From Candidatus Phosphoribacter baldrii (lineage in GTDB: Bacteria > Actinomycetota > Actinomycetes > Actinomycetales > Dermatophilaceae): DNA of 64,000 nt. Position numbers and translations under genes: made by a program. The stretch lies in the NCBI GenBank assembly GCA_016704565.1, contig JADIZV010000004.1:62001-126000 (forward strand), written 5' to 3'. Position 1 is the stretch's first letter; every line of letters begins with the position of its first letter. Positions 1 through 8,595 of the stretch are shown here, one piece after another. The notes beneath the pieces were generated by a model. That model saw only the letters and a list, made by a program, of their open reading frames with translations, ran no database searches and had not been told where the DNA came from.

Positions 1-346
1 GCTCCTCCATGACGTCGACCAGTCGGTCGGACATCCGCCGCAATTCGCTGACGTCCGTGGGTTGTACGTGCTCGACGATGTCGGCGGCCAGCGGTGGTTC
101 CAACCGCAGGCGCAGGCCATAGAGCTCGTCCACGGCTTCGAGATCCAGCTCGGTGACGATGGCGCCGAGGCCCGGCTGGATGACGATCAGCCCCTCGCCG
201 ACGAGGGTGCGCAAGGCTTCCCGCAGGGGGATGCGACTCACGCCGAACCATTTGGCCAGCTCTTCCTGGTTGAGCACCTGCCCGGGGCGGATGACACGTT
301 CGAGCACCGCGCGGCGAACCGCACTGGCGATCTCATCCGGACGCAT
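1..346 (-). CDS. GntR-family (FCD-type) transcriptional regulator, C-terminus outside the window
   Basis: The first 115 residues read leftwards off the window edge. They start MRPDEIASAVRRAVLERVI and contain a GntR winged helix with LNQEELAKWFGVSRIPLREAL, followed by an ITELDLEAVDEL-type hinge into an alpha-helical FCD/FadR ligand domain. Such proteins are usually acid- or sugar-responsive repressors of a nearby catabolic operon, but its target is not visible. The ATG has a good ribosome site (GGAGAAGG) 6 to 8 bases upstream. The reading frame is still open at base 1. Confidence 0.85.
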   Translation of the reverse strand, partial: MRPDEIASAVRRAVLERVIRPGQVLNQEELAKWFGVSRIPLREALRTLVGEGLIVIQPGLGAIVTELDLEAVDELYGLRLRLEPPLAADIVEHVQPTDVSELRRMSDRLVDVMEE

Positions 347-516
347 CGACGCCTTCTCCGTTGGCTATGGTCGGGCTTCTGCTCACTCGCTCGGGTTGCC
401 CGAGTCCCCCGACCTCTTTCCGGAAGATACCCCGAAAATCGCCCCGAATCCGCAATTGAACAACCGATAGGACGAGTCAGCGGCTGGCGCAGACGATTTC
501 ACGACGCTCTCAACCC

Positions 517-561
517 GTGGGCGCCGCGGCATACCAGGCAGGGGTATGCCGCGGCGCCCAC
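517..561. terminator. Perfect 19-bp hairpin terminator carrying an inverted CGGCATAC pair
   Basis: GTGGGCGCCGCGGCATACC pairs perfectly with its complement across a 7-base loop. It lies just past the stop of the leftward VOC gene and before the GntR promoter region, as expected for a terminator, though there is no clear T-run. Both arms hold the window-wide word CGGCATAC. The 170 bases between this hairpin and the GntR start show no other recognisable element. Confidence 0.7.
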
Positions 562-591
562 GCTGGGTCCCTCACCGACCCTGAGGTCGGC

Positions 592-1014
592 TCACCCCGC
601 GAAGGCGGCTGCGACGTCCATGACCCACGTGACCCCGAAGCGATCGGTCAACATCCCGTAGAGAGGCGACCAGGCCGCCGGCGCAAGCGGTGCTTTGATG
701 GTGGCACCCTCGGCGAGAGCGGACCAATAGCCGCGGATCTCCTCGTCGTCCTGGCCACGCACCGAGACGAACACCGGGTCTGTGCCCGGGTCGTGTGCGA
801 GGGAAACCGGCACGTCGTATGCCATCACGTGAAAGCCGTCCTCCGAGCGGACCTCACCCCACATGATCTGGTCAGCCTCCTCCGGTCGCTGCGCGGCGTG
901 AGCCTGGCCATAGGTGAGGGCGACCAGCTCTCCGCCGAATACTGACTGATAGAACTCGAGCGCCGCTTGGGCCTGTCCGCGGAAGTTCAGGTGGGTCGTC
1001 GTGGTCACGCTCAT
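592..1014 (-). CDS. VOC-superfamily (PhnB-like glyoxalase fold) protein
   Basis: A 140-residue protein of the PhnB/YjdN type. It begins MSVTTTTHLNFRGQAQAALEFY and has the typical FYQSVFGGEL turn, MAYDVP and GMLTDRFGVTWVMD at the end. These proteins share the glyoxalase/bleomycin-resistance fold but often lack an assigned substrate. An upstream in-frame ATG would add 10 residues; this start is preferred because AAGGA sits 6 bases ahead of it. It is divergent from a WYL regulator with a strong palindrome between them, so it is the probable regulated target. Confidence 0.85.
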   Translation of the reverse strand: MSVTTTTHLNFRGQAQAALEFYQSVFGGELVALTYGQAHAAQRPEEADQIMWGEVRSEDGFHVMAYDVPVSLAHDPGTDPVFVSVRGQDDEEIRGYWSALAEGATIKAPLAPAAWSPLYGMLTDRFGVTWVMDVAAAFAG

Positions 1015-1080
1015 GGTCGGTTCCTTGTCCTGTCGGTGGACCACTCGCTGGTGCGAGCGGGCCGCGTGAGCATGCCAGGC

Positions 1081-1105
1081 GTAGAGGTCACTTTCTGACC
1101 TCTAC
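1081..1105. promoter_or_regulatory. Perfect 10-bp inverted repeat between divergent genes, probable operator
   Basis: GTAGAGGTCA and TGACCTCTAC face each other across five bases (CTTTC). The site ends 18 bases before the GTG of the WYL regulator and lies upstream of the divergent VOC gene. Position and symmetry suggest the operator of that regulator, controlling both promoters. This is inference from layout. Confidence 0.65.
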
Positions 1106-1122
1106 TGCGCGAGGATGGGGCC

Positions 1123-2211
1123 GTGAGCGGAACCTCGCAACGCACCCTTGCCTTGTTGGCACTGCTGCAAGCCCGCCGAGACTGGCCGGGCCAACACCTG
1201 GCTCAGCGGCTGAACATCAGTCCCCGCAGCGTCCGCCGAGACATCGACCGCCTTCGCGCGCTCGGGTATCCGATCACGACGACCAAGGGACCGAATGGCG
1301 GCTATCGGCTCGAGGCCGGCGCCGACCTTCCGCCACTCCTGTTTGACGATGAGCAGGCGATCGCGCTGGCCGCGGCGCTGCAGTGGGCCTGCACGACGGG
1401 CGCTGGGGTCGGCGAGGCTGGGACCCGGGCGCTGGCCACTCTTCGACAGGTGATGCCGGTGCGGCTTCGGCAACGGCTCGATGCGGCGCCTGTCGCCGTG
1501 CTCCCCGTCGCCGGGAGCCGTCCGCCCGACGTCGAACCAGCTGTCCTGCTCGCGCTTGCGGACGCAGTGCGAGCCCGCCAGGTCCTTCGGCTGGACTACG
1601 ACTCCCCTTGGGCCGGGTCGACCGACTTGGCCGGGGTGTCGGCGGCGCCGTCGTCGGCCGCTCCTGCAGCCCAAGCACCTGAGTCGGTCACCGCCCAGCC
1701 GCGCAGGGTCGAACCGCACCACGTTGTCCTGCGCGAGGGTCGCTGGTATCTCCTCGCGTGGGACCTCGACCGCGAGGACTGGCGGACCTTCCGGGTCGAC
1801 CGGGTCAGGCCCCGTATCCCGCTCGGCTCCCGCTTCACCCCTCGTGACGTCCCTGGCGGTGATGTCGCGGCCTTCGTAGCCGCTCGATTCAAGGGGGCCA
1901 CCGGCCCTGACCTGACCTGGCCCTGCGTCGGAAGCGTCGTCCTGCAGACGTCAGCCGCCTCAGTGGAGCCGTACGTCGGAGACGCGACCCTGCACGTCCT
2001 TGCCGCCGACCGCTGTCGCCTCACAGCCGGGTCGTGGTCGTGGGCCAGCCTGGCTGCCTCGATCGCGCGATACGACGTGGAGTTCGAGGTCGTAGGCCCG
2101 CCAGCTCTGCGCGACGCCGTGGCAGACCTGGCTCGCCGCTATCTGGCGGGTGCGACGCCGGCGCCACCAGACGTCCCGGAGGGCGAGCACGTGGTGGTTG
2201 CTGAGGAATGA
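1123..2211 (+). CDS. HTH-11/WYL-domain transcriptional regulator (YafY-like)
   Basis: A 362-residue regulator. Residues 5-60 form a DeoR/HTH-11 winged helix (LAQRLNISPRSVRRDIDRL, then GYPITTTKGPNGGYRLEAG). Residues 155-240 form the WYL domain (LREGRWYLLAWDLDREDWR followed by TFRVDRV), which in the family senses ligands or nucleic acids. A Ser/Ala-rich insertion splits the WYL region near residues 172-188. The start is a GTG. The adjacent palindrome and the divergent VOC gene suggest a local two-gene regulon. Confidence 0.85.
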   Translation: MSGTSQRTLALLALLQARRDWPGQHLAQRLNISPRSVRRDIDRLRALGYPITTTKGPNGGYRLEAGADLPPLLFDDEQAIALAAALQWACTTGAGVGEAGTRALATLRQVMPVRLRQRLDAAPVAVLPVAGSRPPDVEPAVLLALADAVRARQVLRLDYDSPWAGSTDLAGVSAAPSSAAPAAQAPESVTAQPRRVEPHHVVLREGRWYLLAWDLDREDWRTFRVDRVRPRIPLGSRFTPRDVPGGDVAAFVAARFKGATGPDLTWPCVGSVVLQTSAASVEPYVGDATLHVLAADRCRLTAGSWSWASLAASIARYDVEFEVVGPPALRDAVADLARRYLAGATPAPPDVPEGEHVVVAEE

Positions 2212-2398
2212 CCCCCGCTGGCACGGGGTCCGCGCAGTCCAGTCCACTGGGGTGGCGTCGGAGCATCCTTGGTTGCGGCGTCCGAGCCGATCGTCCATGC
2301 GTTTCGTGGTCTGGAAACTTCCCCGGTTCGCGCGGGAACATCATCTTGGTGCCAGGCCCTTCTGCGCGCGGGCCGAGGCCATTTCTGAAGGAGGAACC

Positions 2399-4372
2399 AT
2401 GACACCGGCACAACCACGGTTCGATTTCCCCACCCTTGCCTACGGGGGCGACTACAACCCTGAGCAGTGGCCGAGTGATGTCTGGGACGAGGATGTCGCG
2501 CTGATGCAAGTGGCCGGAGTCAACGTTGCCAGCGTCGCCATCTTCGCTTGGGCACGGCTGGAGCCGAGCCCCGGCGTCTATGAGTTCGCCTGGCTCGACG
2601 ACGTGCTCGATCGACTTCACGCCGGTGGAATCGGCGTCCTTCTCGCCACGGCGACTGCGTCCCCTCCGCCGTGGTTTGCGCTGAAGTATCCGCAATCTCT
2701 GCCCGTGACTGCGGACGGCGTTCGGCTCGGGCCAGGTTCTCGACAGCATTACAGTCCCTCCTCGCCTGATTACTGTCGGCACGCCCTGCAACTGGTGACG
2801 CAACTAGCCGAGCGGTACGGCAGCCACCCGGCACTGCTCGGCTGGCACATCAACAACGAGTACGGCTGTCACGTCTGGACCAGTTATGACAGCGACTCGG
2901 CTGCCGCGTTTCGCCTCTGGTTGCACCAGCGCTACGGCACCGTCGAGGCCCTCAACGTGGCCTGGGGGACTGACTTCTGGTCGCAGCGTTACGGTTCGTT
3001 CGACGAGATCGAACCACCTGCGGCAATGCCGACCTTCGCCAATCCGACGCAACTGCTCGACTGGGATCGGTTCAGTTCCCATGCCCTCCTGGCGCTGTTC
3101 CTGGCTGAGAGTCAGATCTTGCGTCGGGTCACTCCCGATGTGCCGCTGACCACCAATCTCATGGGCTTCGCCCGCCAAGCGGACTACTGGCAATGGGCTC
3201 CGCACCTGGATCTCATCTGCGACGACGCCTACCCCGACCCGAGTGATCCGCAGGCCTACGTGCGGCTGTGCGCCCAGCGTGACCTGATGCGTTCACTCGG
3301 CGGTGGACGGCCATGGTTGCTGATGGAGTGTGCGACGGCTGCTGTTCAGTGGCGTACGACGAACCTGCCCAAGCCGCCGGGTCTGCATCGTGCGCAATCG
3401 CTTCAGGCCCTAGCGCGCGGCTCAGACGGGATCCTGCACTTCTAGTGGCGCCAGTCGCGGGCAGGTGCAGAGAAGTTTCACTCAGCGATGCTTCCGCACG
3501 CCGGAGCGCAGACTCGAGTGTTCCGCGAGGTCTGCGCCCTGGGCGCTGAATTGAGTCAGGTCTCCGCTCGGTTCGTCGGGCAGTCGGTGCCGGCCCGAGT
3601 TGCCATCCTGCTGGACTGGGACTCGTGGCGGGCCGTCGAGCAGCCATCGACGCCCGATCGCCAGGACTATGTGGCGCACCTCCTGGAGTGGTACCAGCCG
3701 TTCCTGAGACGTGGCATCACCCTTGACTTTCAACCAGTGGACGCCGACCTGTCGTCCTACGCCCTGGTGCTCGCTCCGATGTTGCACGTCGTGTCGCAGG
3801 CAACTCTGGAACGTCTGGGCGCCCATGTGAGCGCCGGCGGCCACCTCGTGGTCGGTTATCAATCAGCCGTTCTCGACCAGAACCTGCACGTCTGGCTCGG
3901 CGGCTACCTCGGGCCCCTGCAGCGCACCCTCGGGGTGCACATCGAGGAGTGGGCGCCGCTCAGCCCGACGCAAGACCGAACCAGCGACAGCACTCAGTTG
4001 GTCGGTCAGCTCAATGGCTTCGGCAGACGTTGGCAAGACATTGTCGTCCCTCAGGACGCCGAGGTGGTCGCCTCGTTCGCTGATGGCTTCGCTGCGGGGG
4101 GTGCTGCGGTGACGCGTCGTCGGGAAGGCACTGGAAGTGCCTGGTATGTGGGAACGCTTCCCGATGAGGCGGCTTTCGATGCGTTAGTGGGGCTTTGGGC
4201 GCTTGAGGCAGACCTAGAGCCGTTGATGGCCACGCCGACATCGGGAGTCGAAGCAGTGCGGCGAGGAGAGACCCTCGTCGTGGTGAATCACACGGCCGAG
4301 CCCGTGGAGGTCCCACTGATCACGGGCATCCAACACCTTGAGCCGTTCGGTGTTCACCTGAGCGACAGCTGA
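2399..4372 (+). pseudogene. Beta-galactosidase, GH42 family, interrupted by an in-frame amber codon
   Basis: The frame encodes a full-length GH42 enzyme of about 657 residues: an N-terminal TIM barrel (YGGDYNPEQW; acid/base Glu154 in GWHINNEYGC; nucleophile Glu310 in LLMEC), then trimerisation and C-terminal beta domains. Codon 349 is TAG at 3443-3445. Reading resumes in the same frame (WRQSRAGAEKFHSAMLPHAG), and family members have Gln there (F-Q-W-R-Q-S), so one C-to-T change of CAG explains the break. The rest is uncorrupted, so the mutation is recent, a sequencing error, or suppressed. GAAGGAGG precedes the ATG. No sugar transporter is adjacent. Confidence 0.85.
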
Positions 4373-4396
4373 AGCCCCGCAACGCACGGAAATGCC

Positions 4397-4466
4397 AACG
4401 GCCCCTGCCCTGCATTTGCGCAGGTCAGGGGCCGTTTCGAGGTGGTGGGCGATACTGGGTTTGAAC
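4397..4466. repeat. Left attachment repeat (attL) of the tRNA-Val island
   Basis: Seventy bases match 18573-18642 in direct orientation. The last 48 are identical and include the final 24 bases of tRNA-Val (CCA end, acceptor strand and half of the T arm). The first 22 differ at three positions within a terminator-like hairpin (GGCCCCTGCC with GGTCAGGGGCC). After the repeat the tRNA sequence breaks off into element DNA. This is the classic scar of tyrosine-integrase insertion into a tRNA 3' end. Confidence 0.9.
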
Positions 4467-4587
4467 TAGTTTCCAGCACCGGTTCTCAACCAGCCCATGA
4501 CCTGCAGCGTAACCCTCTGACCTGCATCTATAGCGCACAGTATCGCGTGTCACGAGGGGCCACAAGCGGACACACCGATACTCTTGT

Positions 4588-4607
4588 TCTGGCACGAGTC
4601 TGGCACG
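4588..4607. repeat. Tandem 9-mers near attL, candidate integrase arm sites
   Basis: TCTGGCACG occurs twice with an 11-base period. A matching pair (ACTGGCACG, TCTGGCATG) with the same period lies at 18551-18570, beside the other att site. Paired short direct repeats flanking the core are what phage-type tyrosine integrases use as arm sites. A second local repeat, TGACCTGCA, occurs at 4498 and 4519. Confidence 0.55.
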
Positions 4608-4634
4608 GTCCGCAACGATGAAGGGGTTGACGAT

Positions 4635-5795
4635 GTGACGACCGACGAGTCCCCACCCTCACCGACGAGGCACACCGGGGGCGGAAACAGGACTGGGACA
4701 CGGAAGGCGTTCGGCAACATTCGCCGACTTCCGTCCAAACGCTGGCAGGCCCGTTTCAACGGCCCGGACGGGCGCGAGCACAGAGCGCCGACGACGTTCG
4801 AAACGAAGGGCGATGCCCGAGCGTGGCTTGACATGCAGCGCGCCGACATCACCCGCGCACAGTGGTTGCCTGAGGTCGCCACTGCCCAGACGTTCCGTGC
4901 CACTGCCGAACGATGGCTCACGCGCCCGAAGGACGACGATTACAAGCCCCGCACGTTGGCCCATTACCGCAAGCTCATGGACGCGTTCCTCTACCCAACG
5001 TTCGGGGACACGCCGGTCGGCAAGATCACGGTCGACGACGTAGACCGCTGGTACGAAGCCTTTCCCAAGTCCTCCCCCACCTATCGGGCTCACGCATACA
5101 GCCTCCTGAAGTCGGTCATGGCATATGCCGTGCTCAAGCGTGCCGCGCGGGCCAACCCCTGCCAGATCGAGGGCGCTGGGGCAGCACGACGCGTCAAGAT
5201 CATCAAGCCAGCGACGCTCACGGAACTAGAGGCGATCGCTGCGGCGATGCCCGAGCGATACCGGCCGATGGTGTTGCTCTCGTCGTGGTGTGCGCTGCGC
5301 TTCGGAGAGCTCACCGAGTTGCGTCGCAAGGACCTTGCCCTGGAAGCCGAGGTCATACACGTCAGACGGGGCGTCGTCCGGGTCAATGGGGAGTTCGTCA
5401 TCGGCTCACCGAAGTCAGACGCCGGCGTGCGCGACGTGGCCATCCCCCCGCACCTCATCCCGATGCTCAAGGCACACCGAGACGGCATGCCCCTGCGCGG
5501 CCCTGACGCGCTCGTGTTCCCAGCCGCCGACGGGGTGTCGCACATCGCCCCCAGCACGCTCTACCGGGTGTACTACCCCGCCAGGGAAGCCGCTGGCAGA
5601 CCCGATCTGCGCTGGCACGACCTGCGGCATACCGGGGCCGTTCTCGCCGCCCAGACGGGCGCGACGCTGGCCGAGTTGATGTCCCGACTCGGGCACTCGA
5701 CCCCTCAAGCGGCCCTGCGCTACCAGCACACGGCCAAGGGCCGTGACGCCGAGATTGCTCGCAATCTCTCACGAATGGTGGAGGACTCGATGTGA
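4635..5795 (+). CDS. int: Phage-type tyrosine integrase
   Basis: About 386 residues. An AP2-like/SAM-like N-terminal arm-and-core binding region (KAFGNIRRLPSKRWQARFNG; TLAHYRKLMDAFLYPTFGD) precedes the catalytic domain. Catalytic signatures are the first Arg in CALRFGELTEL, HxxR in WHDLRHTG, and LGHSTPQAALRYQH with the tyrosine nucleophile. It would excise and insert the island at tRNA-Val. The GTG start has AAGGGG upstream; a TTG at 4584 would add 17 residues but overlaps the arm repeats. The gene reads away from attL and its last bases overlap the next gene. Confidence 0.93.
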   Translation: MTTDESPPSPTRHTGGGNRTGTRKAFGNIRRLPSKRWQARFNGPDGREHRAPTTFETKGDARAWLDMQRADITRAQWLPEVATAQTFRATAERWLTRPKDDDYKPRTLAHYRKLMDAFLYPTFGDTPVGKITVDDVDRWYEAFPKSSPTYRAHAYSLLKSVMAYAVLKRAARANPCQIEGAGAARRVKIIKPATLTELEAIAAAMPERYRPMVLLSSWCALRFGELTELRRKDLALEAEVIHVRRGVVRVNGEFVIGSPKSDAGVRDVAIPPHLIPMLKAHRDGMPLRGPDALVFPAADGVSHIAPSTLYRVYYPAREAAGRPDLRWHDLRHTGAVLAAQTGATLAELMSRLGHSTPQAALRYQHTAKGRDAEIARNLSRMVEDSM

Positions 5796-6265
5796 GTGAG
5801 CCCGAGATGACGATCGAGGAAGAAGAAGCCGCGCTAGCCGAGCTTGGCATGACCCGCGAGCAGTGGGAAAGGACGCGCGCGCTCCTGTCCGATGCGCAGC
5901 TAAGCAGGTTGAGTGAGGGCGGGACGTTCCTCATCTACTGCAATGCCGCGGGACACAGTCGCAAGAGCGTCAAGATCAAGACCCTCCACCTGTCCACCTT
6001 CGCGCGCCTGACTTCGGCGACGACGCTTCTGCAGGGCAGGAACCCTCTTGCGCGCCCCACCCTCAAAGACATGATCTTCGACCCCAGCACCGGAAGTGTC
6101 CGAGCGGAGGTTCCGCGCCAACACTTCAAGTTTCGGTGCCCAAGGTGTGGCCTAGACGTCTCAGTGCCGGGCGATCGGTTCTGGCGCGTCGTCGATGACG
6201 TGGCCGGACACGGCGAGTCAAAGCTGTCCCTGTCAGAACTAACGGCTAAACTGGCTTTCAGTTAG
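5792..6265 (+). CDS. Zinc-ribbon protein of unknown function
   Basis: A 157-residue protein starting with GTG inside the integrase stop (GTGA overlap), so probably co-translated with it. An acidic N-terminal helix (TIEEEEAALAELGMTREQWE) resembles a small DNA-associated domain. The C-terminal half has one obvious metal pair, FRCPRCGLDVSVPGDRFWRV. Position directly behind int suggests a role in excision or control, but no function is recognised. Confidence 0.7.
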   Translation: MSEPEMTIEEEEAALAELGMTREQWERTRALLSDAQLSRLSEGGTFLIYCNAAGHSRKSVKIKTLHLSTFARLTSATTLLQGRNPLARPTLKDMIFDPSTGSVRAEVPRQHFKFRCPRCGLDVSVPGDRFWRVVDDVAGHGESKLSLSELTAKLAFS

Positions 6266-6345
6266 ACCCTCCCGAGTCGGCGCGAGATACGTCGTCGGTC
6301 AAGCATCTTCGCGGGTGCAGGTTGATCCTGCCCCGGAGGTGCCAA

Positions 6346-6552
6346 GTGCCCGCCAAGACCCCAATCAAGCCCAGACGCTGGGCATCTCTCGCCGTCGCCG
6401 CTGACCACCTCGCGGTGAGCGAAAAGACGCTTCGACGGATGATCGCCGCGGGCGACGTTCGTGGATACCGAGTCGGTTCACGCCTCGTGCGCGTCGACAT
6501 GAACGAATTGGATGCCCTCGCGTCGCCCATCCCCACGCGGGGCGCCATCTGA
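6346..6552 (+). CDS. Excisionase-like helix-turn-helix protein
   Basis: Sixty-eight residues with the MerR-like HTH-17 fold of recombination directionality factors: WASLAVAADHLAVSEKTLRRM, then IAAGDVRGYRVGSRLVRVDMNELDAL. The family bends DNA at att sites and favours excision. The GTG start is supported by GGAGG 6 bases upstream; an ATG 24 bases earlier lacks a ribosome site. Its stop overlaps the next start. Confidence 0.8.
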   Translation: MPAKTPIKPRRWASLAVAADHLAVSEKTLRRMIAAGDVRGYRVGSRLVRVDMNELDALASPIPTRGAI

Positions 6553-6854
6553 TGCCCGCCATTCGCAGTGTGACCGTGGTGGATGTGAGCGCGGCTGTGA
6601 CCCCTCACGGCGTAATGGACCCGGCCGCGGCCGCCAGGATCGCCAGTCACGCCATCGGTGTTTCCGGCTTGGTCGACCTCGTGATCGGTGATGCCTTCGG
6701 CGTCCCGGGCACGGGCATTCACGAGGTGGCGCGGGTGCTTCGTCACGCCTCCGGCATCGAGGTGCGCGGCACCAACCCGGCTGCCGTGACGACGTTCTCC
6801 CGATGGCTGGAGAGCGTCTTCAAGGACCCGCCGAAGGACTGGGCCGAGCGGTGA
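6552..6854 (+). CDS. Small protein of unknown function, island core operon
   Basis: One hundred residues, ATG overlapping the excisionase stop by one base. No family recognised. It is Ala/Val-rich and looks like a compact alpha/beta domain (VTVVDVSAAVTPHGVMDPA; HEVARVLRHASGIEVRG). Tight coupling on both sides (its TGA overlaps the next GTG) suggests a role in the replication/excision operon. Confidence 0.6.
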   Translation: MPAIRSVTVVDVSAAVTPHGVMDPAAAARIASHAIGVSGLVDLVIGDAFGVPGTGIHEVARVLRHASGIEVRGTNPAAVTTFSRWLESVFKDPPKDWAER

Positions 6855-7384
6855 GCCGCATACGTCCTTGGTCCCGCCACTACCTCGATGTCTGGCACGA
6901 GCGGGCCGGCGATCCTCGATTCCCGCTCTGGTTCCGGGTCGCCGCACTCGCGTATGGCGGACACGACGCGACAGGGCACGCACGATTCAAGCCCGGCGAA
7001 CTTGCCCTCATCCAAGGCACCATCGACACGAGCACGGGCGAATGGCGCACCCTGCACAAGTCCAACGTGCAACGGGTCATCGCCAAGGCCGTCGAGTTCG
7101 GCCTACTGGCACCCGAGTCCGGAAGCCTGTGCCTCGTCGTTCCCGCCCACGCGATCCATGGTGGCGTCGGTGGAAACGGCAACATCCCTTGCCCCCTGCA
7201 CAAGCGCAAGGCCAGGACGAGTAAGTCATCCAGTGACCTACTTCCGCCCGTGAGTACGTCATCCAGTGACTTACCGGGTTATCACTCAGTGACTTACTCG
7301 CAAGCCCCTGACCTGCGCAAACGTGACTGTGCTCTTGATTCTGTCTTAGGCCTCTCCGCGCCCGCCCCAGGTCGTGCCTCATGA
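6851..7384 (+). CDS. Winged-helix replication-initiator-like protein
   Basis: About 177 residues from a GTG in the GTGA overlap with the previous gene. Residues 10-95 read WHERAGDPRFPLWFRVAALAYG, then a basic helix-turn-helix segment STGEWRTLHKSNVQRVIAKA with VEFGLLAPESGSLCLVVP as the wing. This resembles DNA-binding proteins encoded where actinophages and integrated plasmids keep the replication initiator. The C-terminal tail is low complexity (SKSSSDL, STSSSDL) because it is encoded by three DNA dyads. The Rep role is inferred from context and the dyads. Confidence 0.5.
   Translation: MSRIRPWSRHYLDVWHERAGDPRFPLWFRVAALAYGGHDATGHARFKPGELALIQGTIDTSTGEWRTLHKSNVQRVIAKAVEFGLLAPESGSLCLVVPAHAIHGGVGGNGNIPCPLHKRKARTSKSSSDLLPPVSTSSSDLPGYHSVTYSQAPDLRKRDCALDSVLGLSAPAPGRAS
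7221..7297. repeat. Three 21-bp dyads inside the rep-like gene, candidate iterons/origin
   Basis: Units begin at 7221, 7254 and 7277. Each ends CAGTGACYTAC (7231, 7264, 7287). The first two are full dyads, GTAAGTCA-TCCAG-TGACCTAC and GTACGTCA-TCCAG-TGACTTAC; the third keeps the right half. Spacings of 33 and 23 bp put the sites on nearly one helix face. Repeated dyads at the 3' end of a putative initiator gene are typical of origins or of autoregulatory operators. Confidence 0.6.
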
Positions 7385-7650
7385 CCGGGACCACCAGCCC
7401 GCACGACCGGCTCGCCTTCGCGCTTGGCCGGGTGCTCGCCAATGGATCCCGCCCGCCCTGCGGTGACGGGTCCGGCGCGTGGGTGTCCGACAACCGCGAC
7501 GAGCGGGCGATGGCCGCTCGGCTCTGTGCCCGGTGCCCGCTCATCGTCGAGTGCGCCGCGGCTGCCGACTCGACGAAGGAGCGGTTCGGCGTGTGGGCCG
7601 GGGTCGACCGCACCCAACCGACCAGCAGCAAGCGGAAGGGGGCCGCATGA
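7381..7650 (+). CDS. WhiB-like iron-sulfur regulator (phage type)
   Basis: Eighty-nine residues with the Wbl signature: Cys27, then Cys49-x2-Cys52-x5-Cys58 (LCARCPLIVEC), which would hold a [4Fe-4S] cluster, and a GVWAG turn in place of the usual GVWGG before a basic tail (SSKRKGAA). Wbl proteins bind the sigma factor and alter promoter choice; phage copies can repress host whiB genes. The ATG overlaps the preceding stop (ATGA). Confidence 0.85.
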   Translation: MTGTTSPHDRLAFALGRVLANGSRPPCGDGSGAWVSDNRDERAMAARLCARCPLIVECAAAADSTKERFGVWAGVDRTQPTSSKRKGAA

Positions 7651-7762
7651 GCAACGGGGGGAGGGGGGTCGGAATCTCTACGGCCAATGTCACCACGACC
7701 CCGCACCCGACAAATATCTCTCTCCGCTTTTTTCCCAAACGTTTAGCCCGGAAGGACGACCG

Positions 7763-8158
7763 ATGATGACCAAGACCTGCCCGTGCGGCAAGTCGTTCGT
7801 TGCCAGCCGATCGGATGCGCGCTTCTGTTCGTCGACATGCCGATCAGCCGCCCACCAGGGCCGCCTAGCGGTGGCGGCAGCCGCCAGCCCCTCGGATACC
7901 GCCACGGCGCTCGTGGAGGCTGTCAGGAACGATCTGAGGCTGGCCGGTTGTGTAGACACCGCCCTGGGCCTGGCGGCTCTCGAGCTCGCGGCGGCCATGG
8001 GAAGGCCCGGCTGTCCGCCGGCAGCGATGCCCGGCTTGGCGAAGCAACTCATGCTCACGCTGGAAGCCGCCAAGCGCGGGACCGCGACGAGCGCACCTCA
8101 GGCACTGCGCGACGAGTTGGCCCGACGTCGGGCCGCACAGATGGGCGGTGCGTCGTGA
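7763..8158 (+). CDS. Small zinc-finger protein of a type common in actinophages
   Basis: 131 residues. The N-terminus (KTCPCGKSFVASRSDARFCS, followed by STCRSAAHQ) has a C-x-C plus C-x3-C metal site like those of small phage DNA-binding proteins. The remainder is Ala-rich helix. GGAAGG precedes ATGATG. The 112 bases between the WhiB gene and this start include a T-run (CGCTTTTTTCCC) that may end or weaken transcription. Function unknown. Confidence 0.65.
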   Translation: MMTKTCPCGKSFVASRSDARFCSSTCRSAAHQGRLAVAAAASPSDTATALVEAVRNDLRLAGCVDTALGLAALELAAAMGRPGCPPAAMPGLAKQLMLTLEAAKRGTATSAPQALRDELARRRAAQMGGAS

Positions 8159-8595
8159 CCTTCGGTTCCGACAGCCACCATGAACCCACGCCGACCGCAC
8201 CGCGTGACCTGTTCGCCCATCTTGCGCTTGCCCTCGCACGCCATGAGAAGGCGTGCGCTCGCGATCGGATCAAGGTCCCAGCGGAACTGATCACCTTCCG
8301 GGCGCTCTTGACAGGCTCCGCCAGCCTGCGACAGGACCCGACACCGCTAGCCGTTGACACGGCCAGCTCGGATGCTGAACCCGTGACCGACAAGTTGCTG
8401 TTGACCAAGCGCGAGACTGCCGCCCTGTTGGGGGTGTCGGTGCGCACCGTCGAGCGACTTGTCACGTCCGGGTCCCTTTCCCCGGTGCAGGTGTCCAGGT
8501 CGGTGCGGTTCCTACGCGCCGACCTGGACACCTATCTGGCTGGCCTGCGGTCCCGTTCCTTCCGCGACGACCTCCACACGAAGGCTCCAGCATGA
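8155..8595 (+). CDS. HTH-17 (excisionase-family) DNA-binding protein
   Basis: 146 residues from a GTG overlapping the previous stop. The C-terminal 60 residues form a MerR/excisionase helix-turn-helix: LLTKRETAALLGVSVRTVER, then LVTSGSLSPVQVSRSVRFLRADLDTYL. The N-terminal part (RDLFAHLALALARHEKACAR) is helical and of unknown role. In phiRv-type elements such a gene precedes the protease, where it could act as a late regulator or small-terminase substitute. The stop overlaps the protease start. Confidence 0.7.
   Translation: MTFGSDSHHEPTPTAPRDLFAHLALALARHEKACARDRIKVPAELITFRALLTGSASLRQDPTPLAVDTASSDAEPVTDKLLLTKRETAALLGVSVRTVERLVTSGSLSPVQVSRSVRFLRADLDTYLAGLRSRSFRDDLHTKAPA

Noticed and set aside
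7647..7766. Short open frame between the WhiB-like gene and the zinc-finger gene
   Set aside because: The sequence is low complexity at the start, overlaps the next start codon in another frame and has no ribosome site.
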